Assembly: GCF_025490915.1 (NCBI RefSeq)
Contig: NZ_JANQBA010000008.1
Location: forward strand, 1-64,000
Reading direction: 5' to 3'
DNA: 64,000 nucleotides
From: Lacticaseibacillus parakribbianus
GTDB lineage: Bacteria > Bacillota > Bacilli > Lactobacillales > Lactobacillaceae
Shown: positions 16,549 to 25,739 of the stretch, in pieces
Layout: every line of letters begins with the position of its first letter
Position numbering within the stretch: position 1 is the first letter of the stretch
The notes under the pieces: generated by a model
The model's database searches: none
Seen by the model: only the letters and a program-made list of their open reading frames with translations
What the model was told of the DNA's origin: nothing
Made by a program: the position numbers and the translations under genes

Positions 16549-17472
16549 ATGGCACAATCAATCGGCGGCTTCATCCGCCAGCTGCGGGAGGCCCGCGGCA
16601 TCAGCCAGGCGGTGCTTTATGCGGCGCTGCTGTCGCCGCGGCAGGCGATTCGCTTTGAGGCCGGCGGCTCGGTGCGCGCCGACACGCTGCTGGCGCTTTT
16701 GCGCCGGCTGCAGGTTTCGGCCGCCGCGCTGCAGGCCGCCTGTGACCCGCTCGACGAAACCGGCGATGCGAACATGCGCGCCGCCCTGGGCAAGCTGGCC
16801 GCGTGGGGGGATTGGCCGCTGACGCCGGCGGAGCAAAAGGCGGTGCTGTCGGCCCTGGCGAGCGACGACACGCTGACGCTGCCCCTGATTCAGCGCATCG
16901 GCGCCTTGGTCGCGCGGTTTTCACCGCTGCCCTGGGCGAGCTACCGCCGGCTGTGGCACAAGGCCCAGGCGTTCCGGACGGCGCCGGACTACCCAGACGT
17001 GGCGCTCGGGCTTTGCATCGACGTCGGATTTGCGGCGCTGTTCGGACGGGAGGCGGCCATTGCGGCGGACTTTCTGCGCCGCGGGCAGACCGTGCTGGCG
17101 GCGGCGCCGGCGACCTGGCAGGCGGCGCTGTTGCCGCGGCTGCAGTTCCGGTTCCTGACGGCGATTGCCACGGCCATTCCCGCGGGCCAGGCGACCGCCG
17201 CCGCGGCGGGGGACGAGCTAATCGCCGGGCTCCGAGTGCTGGGCGAGGTGCAGCTTGCCGACGGCTTCGTGGACAACCGCCGCCACATCCTGACCAGCTT
17301 CGACCTGCACCCGACTTGGACCGAGGCGGAACTCGGGGGCGCCGCGCGGGCGATGGCCGCCGCCAGCCGCCGGGTGCCGGACCTCGACGTCGCGGCTTAC
17401 CAGCGTCAGCTGCCAGGGTTGGACGCGGCGCTTGCCGGTCGGCCGCTGAGCGCCTTTGAGACGGAGTTTTGA
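16549..17472 (+). CDS. XRE/Rgg-like transcriptional regulator
   Basis: A 307-residue regulator. Residues about 6-60 form an XRE helix-turn-helix (FIRQLREARGISQAVLYAALLSPRQAIRFEAGG). The rest is helical and Ala/Leu-rich, matching the size of the Rgg/GadR/MutR repeat domain that binds short peptides. The ATG at 16549 follows GAAAGGGTG; a GTG at 16540 overlaps that site. It is divergent from an ABC exporter gene. No short hydrophobic peptide gene was found next to it. The match to Rgg rests on architecture, so a different XRE subclass is possible. Confidence 0.75.
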   Translation: MAQSIGGFIRQLREARGISQAVLYAALLSPRQAIRFEAGGSVRADTLLALLRRLQVSAAALQAACDPLDETGDANMRAALGKLAAWGDWPLTPAEQKAVLSALASDDTLTLPLIQRIGALVARFSPLPWASYRRLWHKAQAFRTAPDYPDVALGLCIDVGFAALFGREAAIAADFLRRGQTVLAAAPATWQAALLPRLQFRFLTAIATAIPAGQATAAAAGDELIAGLRVLGEVQLADGFVDNRRHILTSFDLHPTWTEAELGGAARAMAAASRRVPDLDVAAYQRQLPGLDAALAGRPLSAFETEF

Positions 17473-17515
17473 GTGCGCCGACATGGCAACTGTCTTCTAT
17501 TTTGATCTCGCCGCG

Positions 17516-17580
17516 CAAAAATCCCGCCGTTTTGACCAGGTGAGCGGCAATCGTTCATCTGGTAAAAGTGGCGGGATTAT
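17516..17580. terminator. Bidirectional terminator
   Basis: AATCCCGCC (17520-17528) pairs with GGCGGGATT (17570-17578), with an inner ACCAG/CTGGT stem, between convergent genes. Confidence 0.65.
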
Positions 17581-17602
17581 CGCAACAATGACGTCTGGCC
17601 TG

Positions 17603-18046
17603 CTAGTTCGCGCGGCGCCTGGCCAGCCGCCGCAGCGCGTTGAAGCTGGCCTCGGCGATGACAAAGCCGACCGCCAGTGCGATGGCAATCGTCAGCGTCT
17701 TGGTCAGCCCCTGCTGGGCCGCGGCCTCGCGCCCGAGGGTGAAGTCCTTCATCGACATGTAGATGATGGCGCCGGGCACCAGGGAAACCAGGCTCGGGAT
17801 GTACATCACGTTCACCGGCGCCTTGACGCGAATCGCGAACAGGTTGGCGAGCACGCCGATGGTGACGCCGGCCAGCAGGTTGGGCAAGATTACGGCATGG
17901 GTCGCGGCGGTCAGCGCGACGTACACCAGCCAGGAGGCGGCGCCGGTGATGCCGGCGGGCAAAAGCGTCCGGCGGGGGATGTTGGTGATGATGCCAAAGC
18001 CGATGGACGAGGCGAAGCTGATCAACGCGTGAATCAGGTAGGTCAT
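17603..18046 (-). CDS. Threonine/serine exporter, small subunit (YjjB type)
   Basis: A 147-residue membrane protein with five hydrophobic segments, equivalent to the C-terminal half of ThrE. It holds the family segment NVMYIPSLVSLVPGAIIYM. Its ATG overlaps the stop of the larger subunit (ATGA), so both halves are made together. The pair should export threonine, serine or a related small metabolite across the membrane; the exact substrate is not proven for the split form. Confidence 0.82.
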   Translation of the reverse strand: MTYLIHALISFASSIGFGIITNIPRRTLLPAGITGAASWLVYVALTAATHAVILPNLLAGVTIGVLANLFAIRVKAPVNVMYIPSLVSLVPGAIIYMSMKDFTLGREAAAQQGLTKTLTIAIALAVGFVIAEASFNALRRLARRRAN

Positions 18047-18810
18047 AAGACGCCTCCCAACAGCCCGTGGGCCAAGGCGTTGCCGACCACGACGCCGGCG
18101 CCAATCGCCCCGGCGACCATCACCGCATCGACGGCGCGCACCAGGCCCGAAATCGTGTGCTTGGCAATCAGCTCCCGCAGCGAGTTGGTGATTGCGACGC
18201 CCGGCACCAGCGGCATCAAGGCCGAAATCACGATGTTATCGGCGGAAGCCCCCGCGCCGGCCAAGGCCAGCGTGGTGGCCAAAAAGCCGATGGTCAAACC
18301 CCCGACGCCAACGGCGATGTAAGGCGTGCTGGTGTGGCGGCCGGTCAGCTGGGCGGCCAGGTAACCGGCGATGCCGACCCAAAAGGCCAGCGCCAGATCA
18401 CCCCAGGTGGCCTGAAACAACAGCATCGGCGCGACCGACACTAGGCCGGCGCCGAGAATTTTTTGCGGCCAGGTGTAATCGACGCGCTGCCGCTCGACGT
18501 CGGCCACGCCGCTTTCAAGCGTTGCCCAGTCGATGCGCCCGGCAACGAAACGCCGCGACAGGGTGTTGATGGCGTCAACCTTGCGCAGGTCGAAGTCCTT
18601 GGTTCGCACCTTCACCAGGTGGGTCGCGGTGTCAAAATCGGCGTCGACGAACAGCGCGGTCATCGTCGCGTGGCAAGACACCGCCAGCCCCGCGGCCCGA
18701 CCGATGTACTCGACGGTGCCCTCGACGCGGCCGGTTTCCGCGCCGTTTTCCAAAAGCAGCTTGCCGACGCGGCCGCACAGCGCGATGATGGCCTTTTCGT
18801 TGGTGACCAT
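18043..18810 (-). CDS. Threonine/serine exporter, large subunit (YjjP type)
   Basis: A 255-residue protein equivalent to the N-terminal half of ThrE. A soluble N-terminal region (about 1-120, with GAETGRVEGTVEYIGRAAGL and RRFVAGRID) precedes five membrane segments; PLVPGVAITNSLRE is the conserved pore-side motif. The ATG at 18810 follows GGAAAGGAGGCGCC. A TATACTGTATA sequence (18836-18846) about 30 bases upstream could hold the -10 box. It forms a two-gene operon with the small subunit. Confidence 0.83.
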   Translation of the reverse strand: MVTNEKAIIALCGRVGKLLLENGAETGRVEGTVEYIGRAAGLAVSCHATMTALFVDADFDTATHLVKVRTKDFDLRKVDAINTLSRRFVAGRIDWATLESGVADVERQRVDYTWPQKILGAGLVSVAPMLLFQATWGDLALAFWVGIAGYLAAQLTGRHTSTPYIAVGVGGLTIGFLATTLALAGAGASADNIVISALMPLVPGVAITNSLRELIAKHTISGLVRAVDAVMVAGAIGAGVVVGNALAHGLLGGVL

Positions 18811-18948
18811 GGCGGCGCCTCCTTTCCGGGTTCTGACTATACAGTATAAGGGCGACTGCGCCACGTCGCAAAAAATTTTGGCCGCGGCCGTGCCACGCCT
18901 GGGGATTGGGGGTATCATAAGGACCATTGAATTCAAAGGGGTACCGGC

Positions 18949-19848
18949 ATGACGAATCGGCAAAAAGGTTTGGTGTTCGCAATTTTGGGGCCGCTGTTGT
19001 GGGGGCTTTCGGGCAACGTGGCGCAGTGGCTTTTCGCGCAGCCTGGTATCCGCCCCGACTGGCTGGTGGCGGTGCGACTGCTGCTGAGCGGCGTGATTCT
19101 CCTGGTGTACAACCTGCTGACGCAGCGGTCCGGGATGCTGGCGGTGGCAAGGGACCGCCGCTCGCTGCTCGGCCTGTTCGTCTTCGGGGTGTTCGGCGTT
19201 GTGATCTCGCAGTTCACCTACTTCACCGCCGTGGCCGTCAGCAACGCGCCGACCACCACCGTGATTCAGTACCTGGGGCCGGTGTTCATCATCATCTACC
19301 TGGCGCTGCGTCACTGGCGGTGGCCGCGGCGCATCGACCTGATCTCGATTGCCGTGGCCTTCGTCGGCGTGGTGCTGTTGGTCACCCACGGCCGCTTGAC
19401 GGCGCTGGCCCTGTCGCCGCAGGGCCTGTTTTGGGGGCTGGCCGCGGCGGTCGGGGCGGCGGCCTACACGCTGATGCCGGTCGGGCTGTTGCGCCGCTAC
19501 AACGCGCGGCTGGTGACCGGCTGGGGGATGCTTTTTGGCGGCCTGATGCTGTCGCCGGTGCTGATTCTTCAGCCCGGACCACGGCTGACCTGGCCGCTTG
19601 TGCTGGGCATCGGCTACGTCACGCTTTTCGGCACACTGGTCGCTTACCTGTTGTACCTGGAAAGCCTGCGCTTCGTGGCCCCGACCACCGTGGCGATGCT
19701 CAATGTGTTCGAGCCGCTGTCGTCGACGGTGATCGCCATCGCCTTGTTTCACGCCCACTTCGGCTGGGCCGAGGTGCTCGGCGGCCTGCTGGTGTTGAGC
19801 ACCACCTTCCTGCAGGTGCTGCCCGATCGCAGCCACCAGCTGAGCTGA
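18949..19848 (+). CDS. EamA/DMT family transporter
   Basis: A 299-residue drug/metabolite transporter with ten predicted helices in two EamA repeats (about 5-140 and 155-290). Typical motifs are AILGPLLWGLSGNVAQW, APTTTVIQYLGPVF and the second-repeat VAPTTVAMLNVFEPLSSTV. Such proteins export amino acids or related metabolites. The ATG follows AAAGGGGTACCGGC. Substrate unknown. Confidence 0.86.
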   Translation: MTNRQKGLVFAILGPLLWGLSGNVAQWLFAQPGIRPDWLVAVRLLLSGVILLVYNLLTQRSGMLAVARDRRSLLGLFVFGVFGVVISQFTYFTAVAVSNAPTTTVIQYLGPVFIIIYLALRHWRWPRRIDLISIAVAFVGVVLLVTHGRLTALALSPQGLFWGLAAAVGAAAYTLMPVGLLRRYNARLVTGWGMLFGGLMLSPVLILQPGPRLTWPLVLGIGYVTLFGTLVAYLLYLESLRFVAPTTVAMLNVFEPLSSTVIAIALFHAHFGWAEVLGGLLVLSTTFLQVLPDRSHQLS

Positions 19849-19856
19849 GTCCGATG

Positions 19857-19933
19857 ACGCCAAAAACCGCGCATCGCCCGGTGCCACCACCAGATTTTAG
19901 TCTGGGGCGGCAGGCGATGCGCGGTTTTGGCGT
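19857..19933. terminator. Long bidirectional terminator hairpin
   Basis: Arms 19857-19877 and 19914-19933 form a stem of about 20 bp with A/T tracts at the base, between the convergent EamA and ABC-F genes. Confidence 0.75.
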
Positions 19934-19937
19934 GTGG

Positions 19938-21476
19938 TCAAGCCAGCGGCTGCAGCGTGATCACCTTGGTCGCTACGGCGTCGATGAAGTGCTGATCGTG
20001 CTCGGTGAACAGCAGGGTCGGCTGGACGGCCTGGATCACTTGGATCAGCTGGTCTTGGTTGAAGACGTCCAGGTAATTGAGCGGCTCGTCCCACAGGTAA
20101 AAGGCGGCGGCGGTGGCCATGCTGGCCGCCAGCTCGACTTTCTTCTGCTGGCCGCCGGACATCTGCTCGATCGGCGTGGTGAACACGCTGCGTTCGACGC
20201 CGAGCTTGTGCAGGTTGTTCAGGAGGTCCTGGTAGTTCAAGTGGCGCTGCTCGGCAAAAGCGGCCAGCAACCCGCGGTTGTCGGCGTATTGCTGCCGCAC
20301 TAAGGCCCGGGCGGCGTTGACCAGCGTGATCTCACCGGCCACGGTGCCGGTGAAGGCCGCGCTTTGTTGGCCGGTGACGGTGGTGCCACCGGCCGTCTGC
20401 AACACCGCGTCGAGCAGCGAGCTCTTGCCGGCGCCGTTGGGGCCGACCAAGGCGACCCGCTCGCCGCGCTTGACGGAAAAGGACACCGGGGCAAAGAGCG
20501 GCTGGCCGGCGAAGCTCAGGGTGACGTCGCGCAGCGTCAGGAGCGTGTCGTGGTAGTCGGGGACGTAATCCAGCGCCAGCGGGTCGATGAACTCGACGTT
20601 TTGCAGCAGCGCCTCCTTGTCGGCGATTTCACCTTGCACCCGGCGGTCGAGGTTCTTGGCCTTTTGCATCATGCGAGCGGCCCGGGCGGTGGTGAAGCCG
20701 TCGTGGCCGGTGCCACCGGACCCCTTGACGTGCGGGTCGCCGTGGATGTCGCCCTCGCGGCTCTTTGACCAGTCCTTTTTGTCCCTGGCGCTTTGCTTGA
20801 GGCGGCCGATGTCTTTTTTGAGCTTGGCTTGTTCGGCTTGCTCGGACTGGTCTTGGGTGGCCTTGGCCTGGCTGTAAGCGGCGAAGTTGCCGCGGGTCAG
20901 CACCAGCTGCTTTTTCTCGATGGTCAGGGTGTGGTCGGTGACGGCGTCCAAAAAGTCGCGGTCGTGCGAGACCACGATGTAGCCGGTTTTCTTGGCGGCC
21001 AGGTAGGCGGCGACCTGTTTGCGGCCGGCGGCGTCGAGGTGGTTGGTCGGCTCGTCGATTAGGGCAAAGGCGCTGGCCTGGGCGAAAAGCGCCGCCAGCA
21101 GCAGCTTGGTCTGCTCGCCGCCGGACAGGCTTGCGTAAGGCCGGTACAAGACGTCTTCGGGCACGGCCATGACGGCGAGCTCGCGCTGCACCTCCCACAG
21201 CTCGGCGGGGGTGATCGCGCTTGCGACCTGCCAGGCCTCAAGCGTCGCATCCGGCACCGGTTGCGGGAAGTAGGTCAAGGGTACCGGGACGCTCAGGCGG
21301 CCGCTGGACGGCGACAACTCTCGCTGCAGCAGGCGCAGCAGGGTGGTTTTGCCTCGGCCGTTGCGGCCGTTGAGCCCCAGGTGCCAGCTCAAATCGAGCG
21401 TCAGGCTCTGGTCGGTGAAGATGTCCGCTTGCCCGGGGTAAGCGAAGGTGAGGTGCGAAATGGTAATGGTAGACAT
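19938..21476 (-). CDS. ABC-F ATPase, probable ribosome protection (antibiotic resistance) type
   Basis: A 512-residue protein with two ATPase domains and no membrane domain. Domain 1: GLNGRNGRGKTTLL, LSGGEQTKLLLA, LIDEPTNHLD. Domain 2: GPNGAGKSSLLDA, MSGGQQKKVELA. Between them lies a charged helical linker (about 205-290), which reaches the peptidyl transferase centre in this family. The second Walker B reads WDEPLNYLD. Its size and layout resemble Lsa/Vga/Msr-type proteins more than housekeeping EttA/Uup. A promoter, a tiny upstream reading frame and a terminator precede it, as expected for drug-inducible ABC-F genes. The drug class is not known. Confidence 0.85.
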   Translation of the reverse strand: MSTITISHLTFAYPGQADIFTDQSLTLDLSWHLGLNGRNGRGKTTLLRLLQRELSPSSGRLSVPVPLTYFPQPVPDATLEAWQVASAITPAELWEVQRELAVMAVPEDVLYRPYASLSGGEQTKLLLAALFAQASAFALIDEPTNHLDAAGRKQVAAYLAAKKTGYIVVSHDRDFLDAVTDHTLTIEKKQLVLTRGNFAAYSQAKATQDQSEQAEQAKLKKDIGRLKQSARDKKDWSKSREGDIHGDPHVKGSGGTGHDGFTTARAARMMQKAKNLDRRVQGEIADKEALLQNVEFIDPLALDYVPDYHDTLLTLRDVTLSFAGQPLFAPVSFSVKRGERVALVGPNGAGKSSLLDAVLQTAGGTTVTGQQSAAFTGTVAGEITLVNAARALVRQQYADNRGLLAAFAEQRHLNYQDLLNNLHKLGVERSVFTTPIEQMSGGQQKKVELAASMATAAAFYLWDEPLNYLDVFNQDQLIQVIQAVQPTLLFTEHDQHFIDAVATKVITLQPLA

Positions 21477-21519
21477 GATGGCCTCCTAAGCGGTGGATCC
21501 AGCCGGCCGCGGGGCACAC

Positions 21520-21705
21520 AAAAAGCCCCCAGCACTTCGGGGGCTTGCTTGGCCCGCCGAAGAAGTGCTAACGGTCGTCTGGACGGCACACTAATCCCAT
21601 TAACGAATGGGTAGTGCTGGGTTCAGACAACGGGTTAGAACTTCAATGGCGTGACCTCCGTGAATTGATTAGCTTATTTATAACACGCCGCGGCCGCGGC
21701 GTCAA
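21520..21705 (-). promoter_or_regulatory. Attenuator leader of the ABC-F gene
   Basis: Minus strand: TTGACG (21705-21700), 17 bp, TATAAA (21682-21677), then a leader. The terminator stem is AAGCCCCC (21546-21539) with GGGGGCTT (21530-21523) and a T-run, just before the gene. A leader segment CCCAGCACT (21621-21613) is perfectly complementary to AGTGCTGGG (21536-21528) inside that terminator, so it can form an antiterminator. A CCCATT-CGTT-AATGGG hairpin (21611-21596) lies between. Translation-dependent antitermination is the likely mechanism. Confidence 0.75.
21635..21646 (-). CDS. Three-codon upstream reading frame (MKF)
   Basis: TTG-AAG-TTC-TAA lies 8 bases after GGAGG at the 5' end of the ABC-F leader. 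Ribosome stalling or pausing here in the presence of a peptidyl-transferase drug could switch the downstream RNA structures. An alternative frame starting one base earlier at ATT would encode 16 residues, so the exact leader peptide is uncertain. Confidence 0.4.
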   Translation of the reverse strand: MKF

Positions 21706-21739
21706 TGCGTCCTGCGAGCTCGGTCGTAACGCGGTTAGG

Positions 21740-23200
21740 CTACAGGCTTGCGCAGAAGCGGTCGAACGCCGCCTGGCCGGTCACATCGCGCTTGAACACG
21801 CCGGCGTCTTCCAGGACCCGAGCGAAGACCTTGCCCACGGCCTGGTTCAGCAGGTCGTCGGCGTTGGTCGGGGTCCAGGCGAAGGCCTGCTGCAGCTGCG
21901 TCGCCCATGGCCGGTGAGCCTCCGCCATGGTGTTGGGCTGGCCCAGCAGAAACTTCTTGACCTCCTGCAGCTCAAGGCGCAGCCGGGCCGGCAAAACGGC
22001 CAGTCCCATCACTTCGATTAGGCCGATGTTCTCTTTTTTGATGTGCTGGACGTCCTGGTGGGGATGGAAAATGCCATCGGGATAGGCCGCGCTGGTTTGG
22101 TTGTCGCGCAGCACTAAGTCGAGCTGGTAGTCCTGATCGACGCGCCGCGCAATCGGCGTGACGGTGTGGTGCGGGGTACCGTCGGTGACGGCGCGAACGT
22201 CGACACTTTCGTCGCTGTAGGTCGCCCAGGTCGCGCGGATGTGCTCGGCCGCGGCGGCCAGCTGGCCGCGATCGCTTGCGGTCAGGCGAATGACGCTCAT
22301 CGGCCACTTGACGCGGCCGGCGGTGACGGCCGGAAAGCCCGGCAGGCTCAGCGTTTTCTCCACTGGGGCCACCGCCATGGCGAAGGTGTGGCGGCCGCCT
22401 TGGTAGTGCTCGTGCGACAGCATCGAGCCGCCGACGATTGGCAGGTCGGCGTTGCTACCGACGAAGTAGTGCGGCAGCATCGTCACAATGTCCAGCAGGT
22501 TGGTGAAGGTCTGCTGGTTGATGTGCATCGGCTCATGCACGGCGTCGAGGAAAATCGCGTGTTCGTTGAAGTAGGCGTAAGGCGAGTACTGAAAGCCCCA
22601 GGTCGCCCCGCCCAAGCTGAAGCGGATGATGCGGTGGTTGCCGCGAGCCGGGTAGTTGGCCCGACCGCGGTAGCCCTCGTTTTGAAGGCAGAGCTGGCAG
22701 GCCGGGTAGCCGAAGCTTTGGGCCTTGGCCGCCGCCGCGATGTCCTTGGGGTCTTTTTCCGGCTTGGAGAGGTTGATGGTGATCTCCAAGTCGCCGTAGT
22801 CCGTGTGAGCCGGGAACTTGATGTTCTTGGCAATCGCGCGGGTCTGGATGTAGTTGTTGGCGCGGCTGAGGTTGAAGAACCAGTCCGTGGCGCTTTGCGG
22901 CGACTGCTGGTACTGCGCCCAAAACGTCGCGTTCACGGCGCTTGGCCGTGGGGTGGCCAGGGCCATCAGCTCGGCCTCAAGAATTTGCTTGGCGGCCGCG
23001 GTGTTGGCGCAGCTGCCGTTTTGAACGGCAGCCTCGACCAAGGCGTCCAGGTTAGCCAGGGGATCCGGAGCCCCTGGAAAATCTGCCGCCGCGTCGCCGA
23101 CCAACGCCAACACGCGGTTTTTGAGGAAAACACGGTCCAGCTCGGTGTAATCCGGGTTGTGCTTCAAAATGAAGTCTAGTTGGTGTTCAACAGCGGTCAA
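21740..23200 (-). CDS. galT: Galactose-1-phosphate uridylyltransferase (Firmicutes type)
   Basis: A 486-residue enzyme of the Leloir pathway: UDP-glucose plus galactose-1-phosphate gives glucose-1-phosphate plus UDP-galactose. Its length is that of the large Gram-positive class, not the 350-residue enterobacterial class. The segment [21 protein letters not shown] and the region with HEHYQGG hold the active-site histidines of this class. The start is TTG at 23200, overlapping the galE stop as TTGA, with a weak AAGGA site, so coupling to galE is likely. It is last in galR-galK-galE-galT. Confidence 0.92.
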   Translation of the reverse strand: MTAVEHQLDFILKHNPDYTELDRVFLKNRVLALVGDAAADFPGAPDPLANLDALVEAAVQNGSCANTAAAKQILEAELMALATPRPSAVNATFWAQYQQSPQSATDWFFNLSRANNYIQTRAIAKNIKFPAHTDYGDLEITINLSKPEKDPKDIAAAAKAQSFGYPACQLCLQNEGYRGRANYPARGNHRIIRFSLGGATWGFQYSPYAYFNEHAIFLDAVHEPMHINQQTFTNLLDIVTMLPHYFVGSNADLPIVGGSMLSHEHYQGGRHTFAMAVAPVEKTLSLPGFPAVTAGRVKWPMSVIRLTASDRGQLAAAAEHIRATWATYSDESVDVRAVTDGTPHHTVTPIARRVDQDYQLDLVLRDNQTSAAYPDGIFHPHQDVQHIKKENIGLIEVMGLAVLPARLRLELQEVKKFLLGQPNTMAEAHRPWATQLQQAFAWTPTNADDLLNQAVGKVFARVLEDAGVFKRDVTGQAAFDRFCASL

Positions 23201-24192
23201 ATCTTGTCACCGAATCCTTCCGGCTTGCTTTCGTGCCAGTTCCAGGCCGTCTTGATGATGGCCTCAACGTTATCGTAGTTCGGCTTCCAGCCGAGCACCG
23301 TCCGGGCCTTGTCGGAGGCGGCGATCAGGGTGCTTGGGTCGCCGGCGCGGCGTGGCCCGATGGTGGCCGGGATGGCCTTGCCGGTCACCTTCCGCGCGGC
23401 TTCGAGAATCTGCAGGTTGGAAAAGCCGGTGGCGGAGCCTAGGTTGAAGGCGTCGCTTGGCTTGCCGGCCTTCAGGTAGTCCATCGCCAGAATGTGGGCG
23501 TCGGCCAGGTCGACGACGTGGACGTAATCGCGAACGTTGGTGCCGTCCTTGGTCGGGTAGTCATCGCCGAAGATCTGAAGGCCGTCACGGGTCCCCGCGG
23601 CCACCTGCAAAATGATTGGAATCAGGTGGGTCTCCGGGTGGTGATCTTCGCCAATCGAGCCGTCCGGCATGGCACCGGCGACGTTGAAGTAGCGCAGTGC
23701 GACGAAGTGGATACCGTAGGCGACATCGGCCCAGTGGATGATTTTTTCCATCGCCAGCTTCGATTCGCCGTAAGGGTTGGTGGGAATCTGCGGGTCAGTT
23801 TCCTTGATTGGAATCTGCTTGGGCTCGCCGTAAGTGGCGGCGGTGGAGGAGAAGACAATCTTGTTGATGCCGAACTGCTTCATCGCCTCAAGCAGCGTGA
23901 TCATGCCGGAGGTGTTGTTGTCGAAGTACTTCAGCGGGTCCTTCATCGACTCGGGCACGATGGAGAAGGCCGCGAAGTGGATGACGCCGTCGATTTTTTC
24001 CTTGGAAAAAACGCTGCTCAAAAACTTGTAATCGCGAATGTCGCCCTGGTAAAACCGGGCCTTCGGGTCAACGGCCTTGCGGTGGCCGGTGATGAGGTTA
24101 TCGAGTACCACGACGTCTTCGCCGTGCTTGATCAGTTGCGCAACCGTGTGGGAGCCGATGTAACCGGCCCCGCCTAAAACAGCAATAGTCAT
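23197..24192 (-). CDS. galE: UDP-glucose 4-epimerase
   Basis: A 331-residue extended short-chain dehydrogenase that interconverts UDP-glucose and UDP-galactose. The NAD-binding GGAGYIGSH motif is at residues 7-15, the catalytic Ser/Thr segment is FSSTAATYG, and the Tyr-Lys pair lies in [11 protein letters not shown]. The ATG at 24192 follows AAAGGAGATTTCTC; the open frame extends upstream through the repeat-bearing spacer but without a site. It is separated from galK by 334 bases that contain duplicated sequence. Confidence 0.95.
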   Translation of the reverse strand: MTIAVLGGAGYIGSHTVAQLIKHGEDVVVLDNLITGHRKAVDPKARFYQGDIRDYKFLSSVFSKEKIDGVIHFAAFSIVPESMKDPLKYFDNNTSGMITLLEAMKQFGINKIVFSSTAATYGEPKQIPIKETDPQIPTNPYGESKLAMEKIIHWADVAYGIHFVALRYFNVAGAMPDGSIGEDHHPETHLIPIILQVAAGTRDGLQIFGDDYPTKDGTNVRDYVHVVDLADAHILAMDYLKAGKPSDAFNLGSATGFSNLQILEAARKVTGKAIPATIGPRRAGDPSTLIAASDKARTVLGWKPNYDNVEAIIKTAWNWHESKPEGFGDKI

Positions 24193-24210
24193 GAGAAATC
24201 TCCTTTCAAG

Positions 24211-24389
24211 AGAGGGCGACCCGAGGCGGGTTAAGCCACTCGGCCAGCGCTGGCGCGGGGCTGGAAGCGGGTTGTGCTTCACGACTCGTGGCAAGCAGGC
24301 CGCAGTGGCGGTGCCTAGGAGGAGCCCGTTTAAGAGAGAGGGCGACCCGAAGCGGGTTAAGCCTAGCGGCAAGCAGGCCGCAGTGGCGG
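24211..24389. repeat. Imperfect duplicated segments in the galK-galE spacer
   Basis: A 27-base unit at 24211-24237 recurs at 24337-24363 with one mismatch (AGAGGGCGACCCGA-G/A-GCGGGTTAAGCC). A 22-base unit at 24290-24311 recurs exactly at 24368-24389. The distances differ (126 and 78), so one copy has lost about 48 bases. The 24193-24526 spacer has no gene with a ribosome site. Confidence 0.8.
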
Positions 24390-24526
24390 CCGGGGGAGCC
24401 CATTATGAGAGCGCGAGGCGCCGCGACCTTAGCGGGACCGGTCACGCGGCGCCGCCAAAAAGGGGGGGTTAGGCCTCAATGGCGGTGCCAGCTAGCGGCG
24501 CTCGCGTTGCGGCAGCAAGCGCGTCG

Positions 24527-25693
24527 CTAGTCCAGCTGGCGTGGTCCGTCGGCGATTTCGGCGACGTAGAAGTCGGCCTGGTAGCCAACCGCCTTCAGGT
24601 AGGCGGCGCCGACCGCTTCGGTGAAGGCCGGCACGGCCGCCTTGTTGACCAAGGCGATGGCGCAGCCGCCAAAGCCGGCACCGGTCATGCGAGCCCCGAG
24701 GACGCCGGCTTGCTTCAGCGCGTTTTGAACCAGCGTGTCGAGCTCGAGGCCGGTGACCTCGTAGTCGTAGGCCAAGGAGACGCCGGAGGCCGACATCAGG
24801 CGGCCGAAGCTGGCCAGGTCACCGGCCTTGAGGGCCGCGGCGGCCTGCAGGGTTCGTTGATTCTCGAACACCGCGTGGCGAGCCCGGCGAATTAGGGTCT
24901 CGTCGTAGATCAGGTAGGTGTTTTGGTCGAATTCGTTGATCGACAGGTCGCCCAGGCTCTTGATGTCCAGGCGCGTCTGCAGGCGGCGCAGGGCCTCTTC
25001 GCACTCGCTGCGGCGCTCGTTGTACTTGGAATCGGCCAGCTCGCGGCGCTTGTTGGTGTTCATGATCACGACCACGTTGTCGCCCATGTCGAGCGGCAGC
25101 GATTCGTATTCCAGGGTGTTGGTGTCCAGCAGCGTCGCGCGGTTCTTTTGGCCCATGCCGATGGCGAATTGGTCCATGATGCCGGAGTTGACGCCGATGT
25201 ACTGTTTTTCCACCTTCTGGCCGTTTTTGATCAGGTCCAGCATGCTGACCGGCAGGTTGTAGGTTGCCTTCAAAATAATCCCGGTCAACAGCTCCAGCGA
25301 AGCGGATGACGACAGGCCGGACGCGTTGGGCAGGTTGCCCTTAATGTAGACGTCAAGCCCGGTGGTGAAGTTGGCCCCTGCGGCCTGCAGGACCTGGGCC
25401 ATGCCCTTGAAGTAATCGGTCCAGCTGCCGTCCTTGGCGCTGAACAGGTCGGCCAGGGCGATGGTCTTGGTCCCGGCATCCGGGAAGTTGGCGGAAAACA
25501 GGCGGAAGCTGTTGTCCGTGTTAGGCCCCACCGCGGCGTAAGTGCCGAGGCTGATGGCGCAAGGGAAAACATGACCGCCGTTGTAGTCGGTGTGTTCGCC
25601 AATCAGGTTGATGCGGCCCGGCGCAAAGTACGTGTGGGTCGGGGCGTGGCCAAAGGCGCCGGTGAAGCCGGTGCGAAGTTCCTGTGTATCCAT
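24527..25693 (-). CDS. galK: Galactokinase
   Basis: A 388-residue GHMP kinase that phosphorylates galactose with ATP. The galactokinase signature [15 protein letters not shown] starts near residue 26, the ATP-binding loop [16 protein letters not shown] near 125, and the C-terminal [16 protein letters not shown] motif near 335. It is complete and of normal length. It follows galR by 46 bases and belongs to the GalR-controlled operon. GGAGGAGCATC precedes ATG. Confidence 0.95.
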   Translation of the reverse strand: MDTQELRTGFTGAFGHAPTHTYFAPGRINLIGEHTDYNGGHVFPCAISLGTYAAVGPNTDNSFRLFSANFPDAGTKTIALADLFSAKDGSWTDYFKGMAQVLQAAGANFTTGLDVYIKGNLPNASGLSSSASLELLTGIILKATYNLPVSMLDLIKNGQKVEKQYIGVNSGIMDQFAIGMGQKNRATLLDTNTLEYESLPLDMGDNVVVIMNTNKRRELADSKYNERRSECEEALRRLQTRLDIKSLGDLSINEFDQNTYLIYDETLIRRARHAVFENQRTLQAAAALKAGDLASFGRLMSASGVSLAYDYEVTGLELDTLVQNALKQAGVLGARMTGAGFGGCAIALVNKAAVPAFTEAVGAAYLKAVGYQADFYVAEIADGPRQLD

Positions 25694-25739
25694 GATGCTC
25701 CTCCTTAGTGTGGTGCGGTTTTTAAAGTTGATAACCGAA

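Noticed and set aside
17473..17600. Short hydrophobic peptide gene beside the Rgg-like regulator
   Set aside because: A 20-codon frame starting at 17483 is neither hydrophobic enough nor preceded by a ribosome site, and it overlaps a terminator hairpin.
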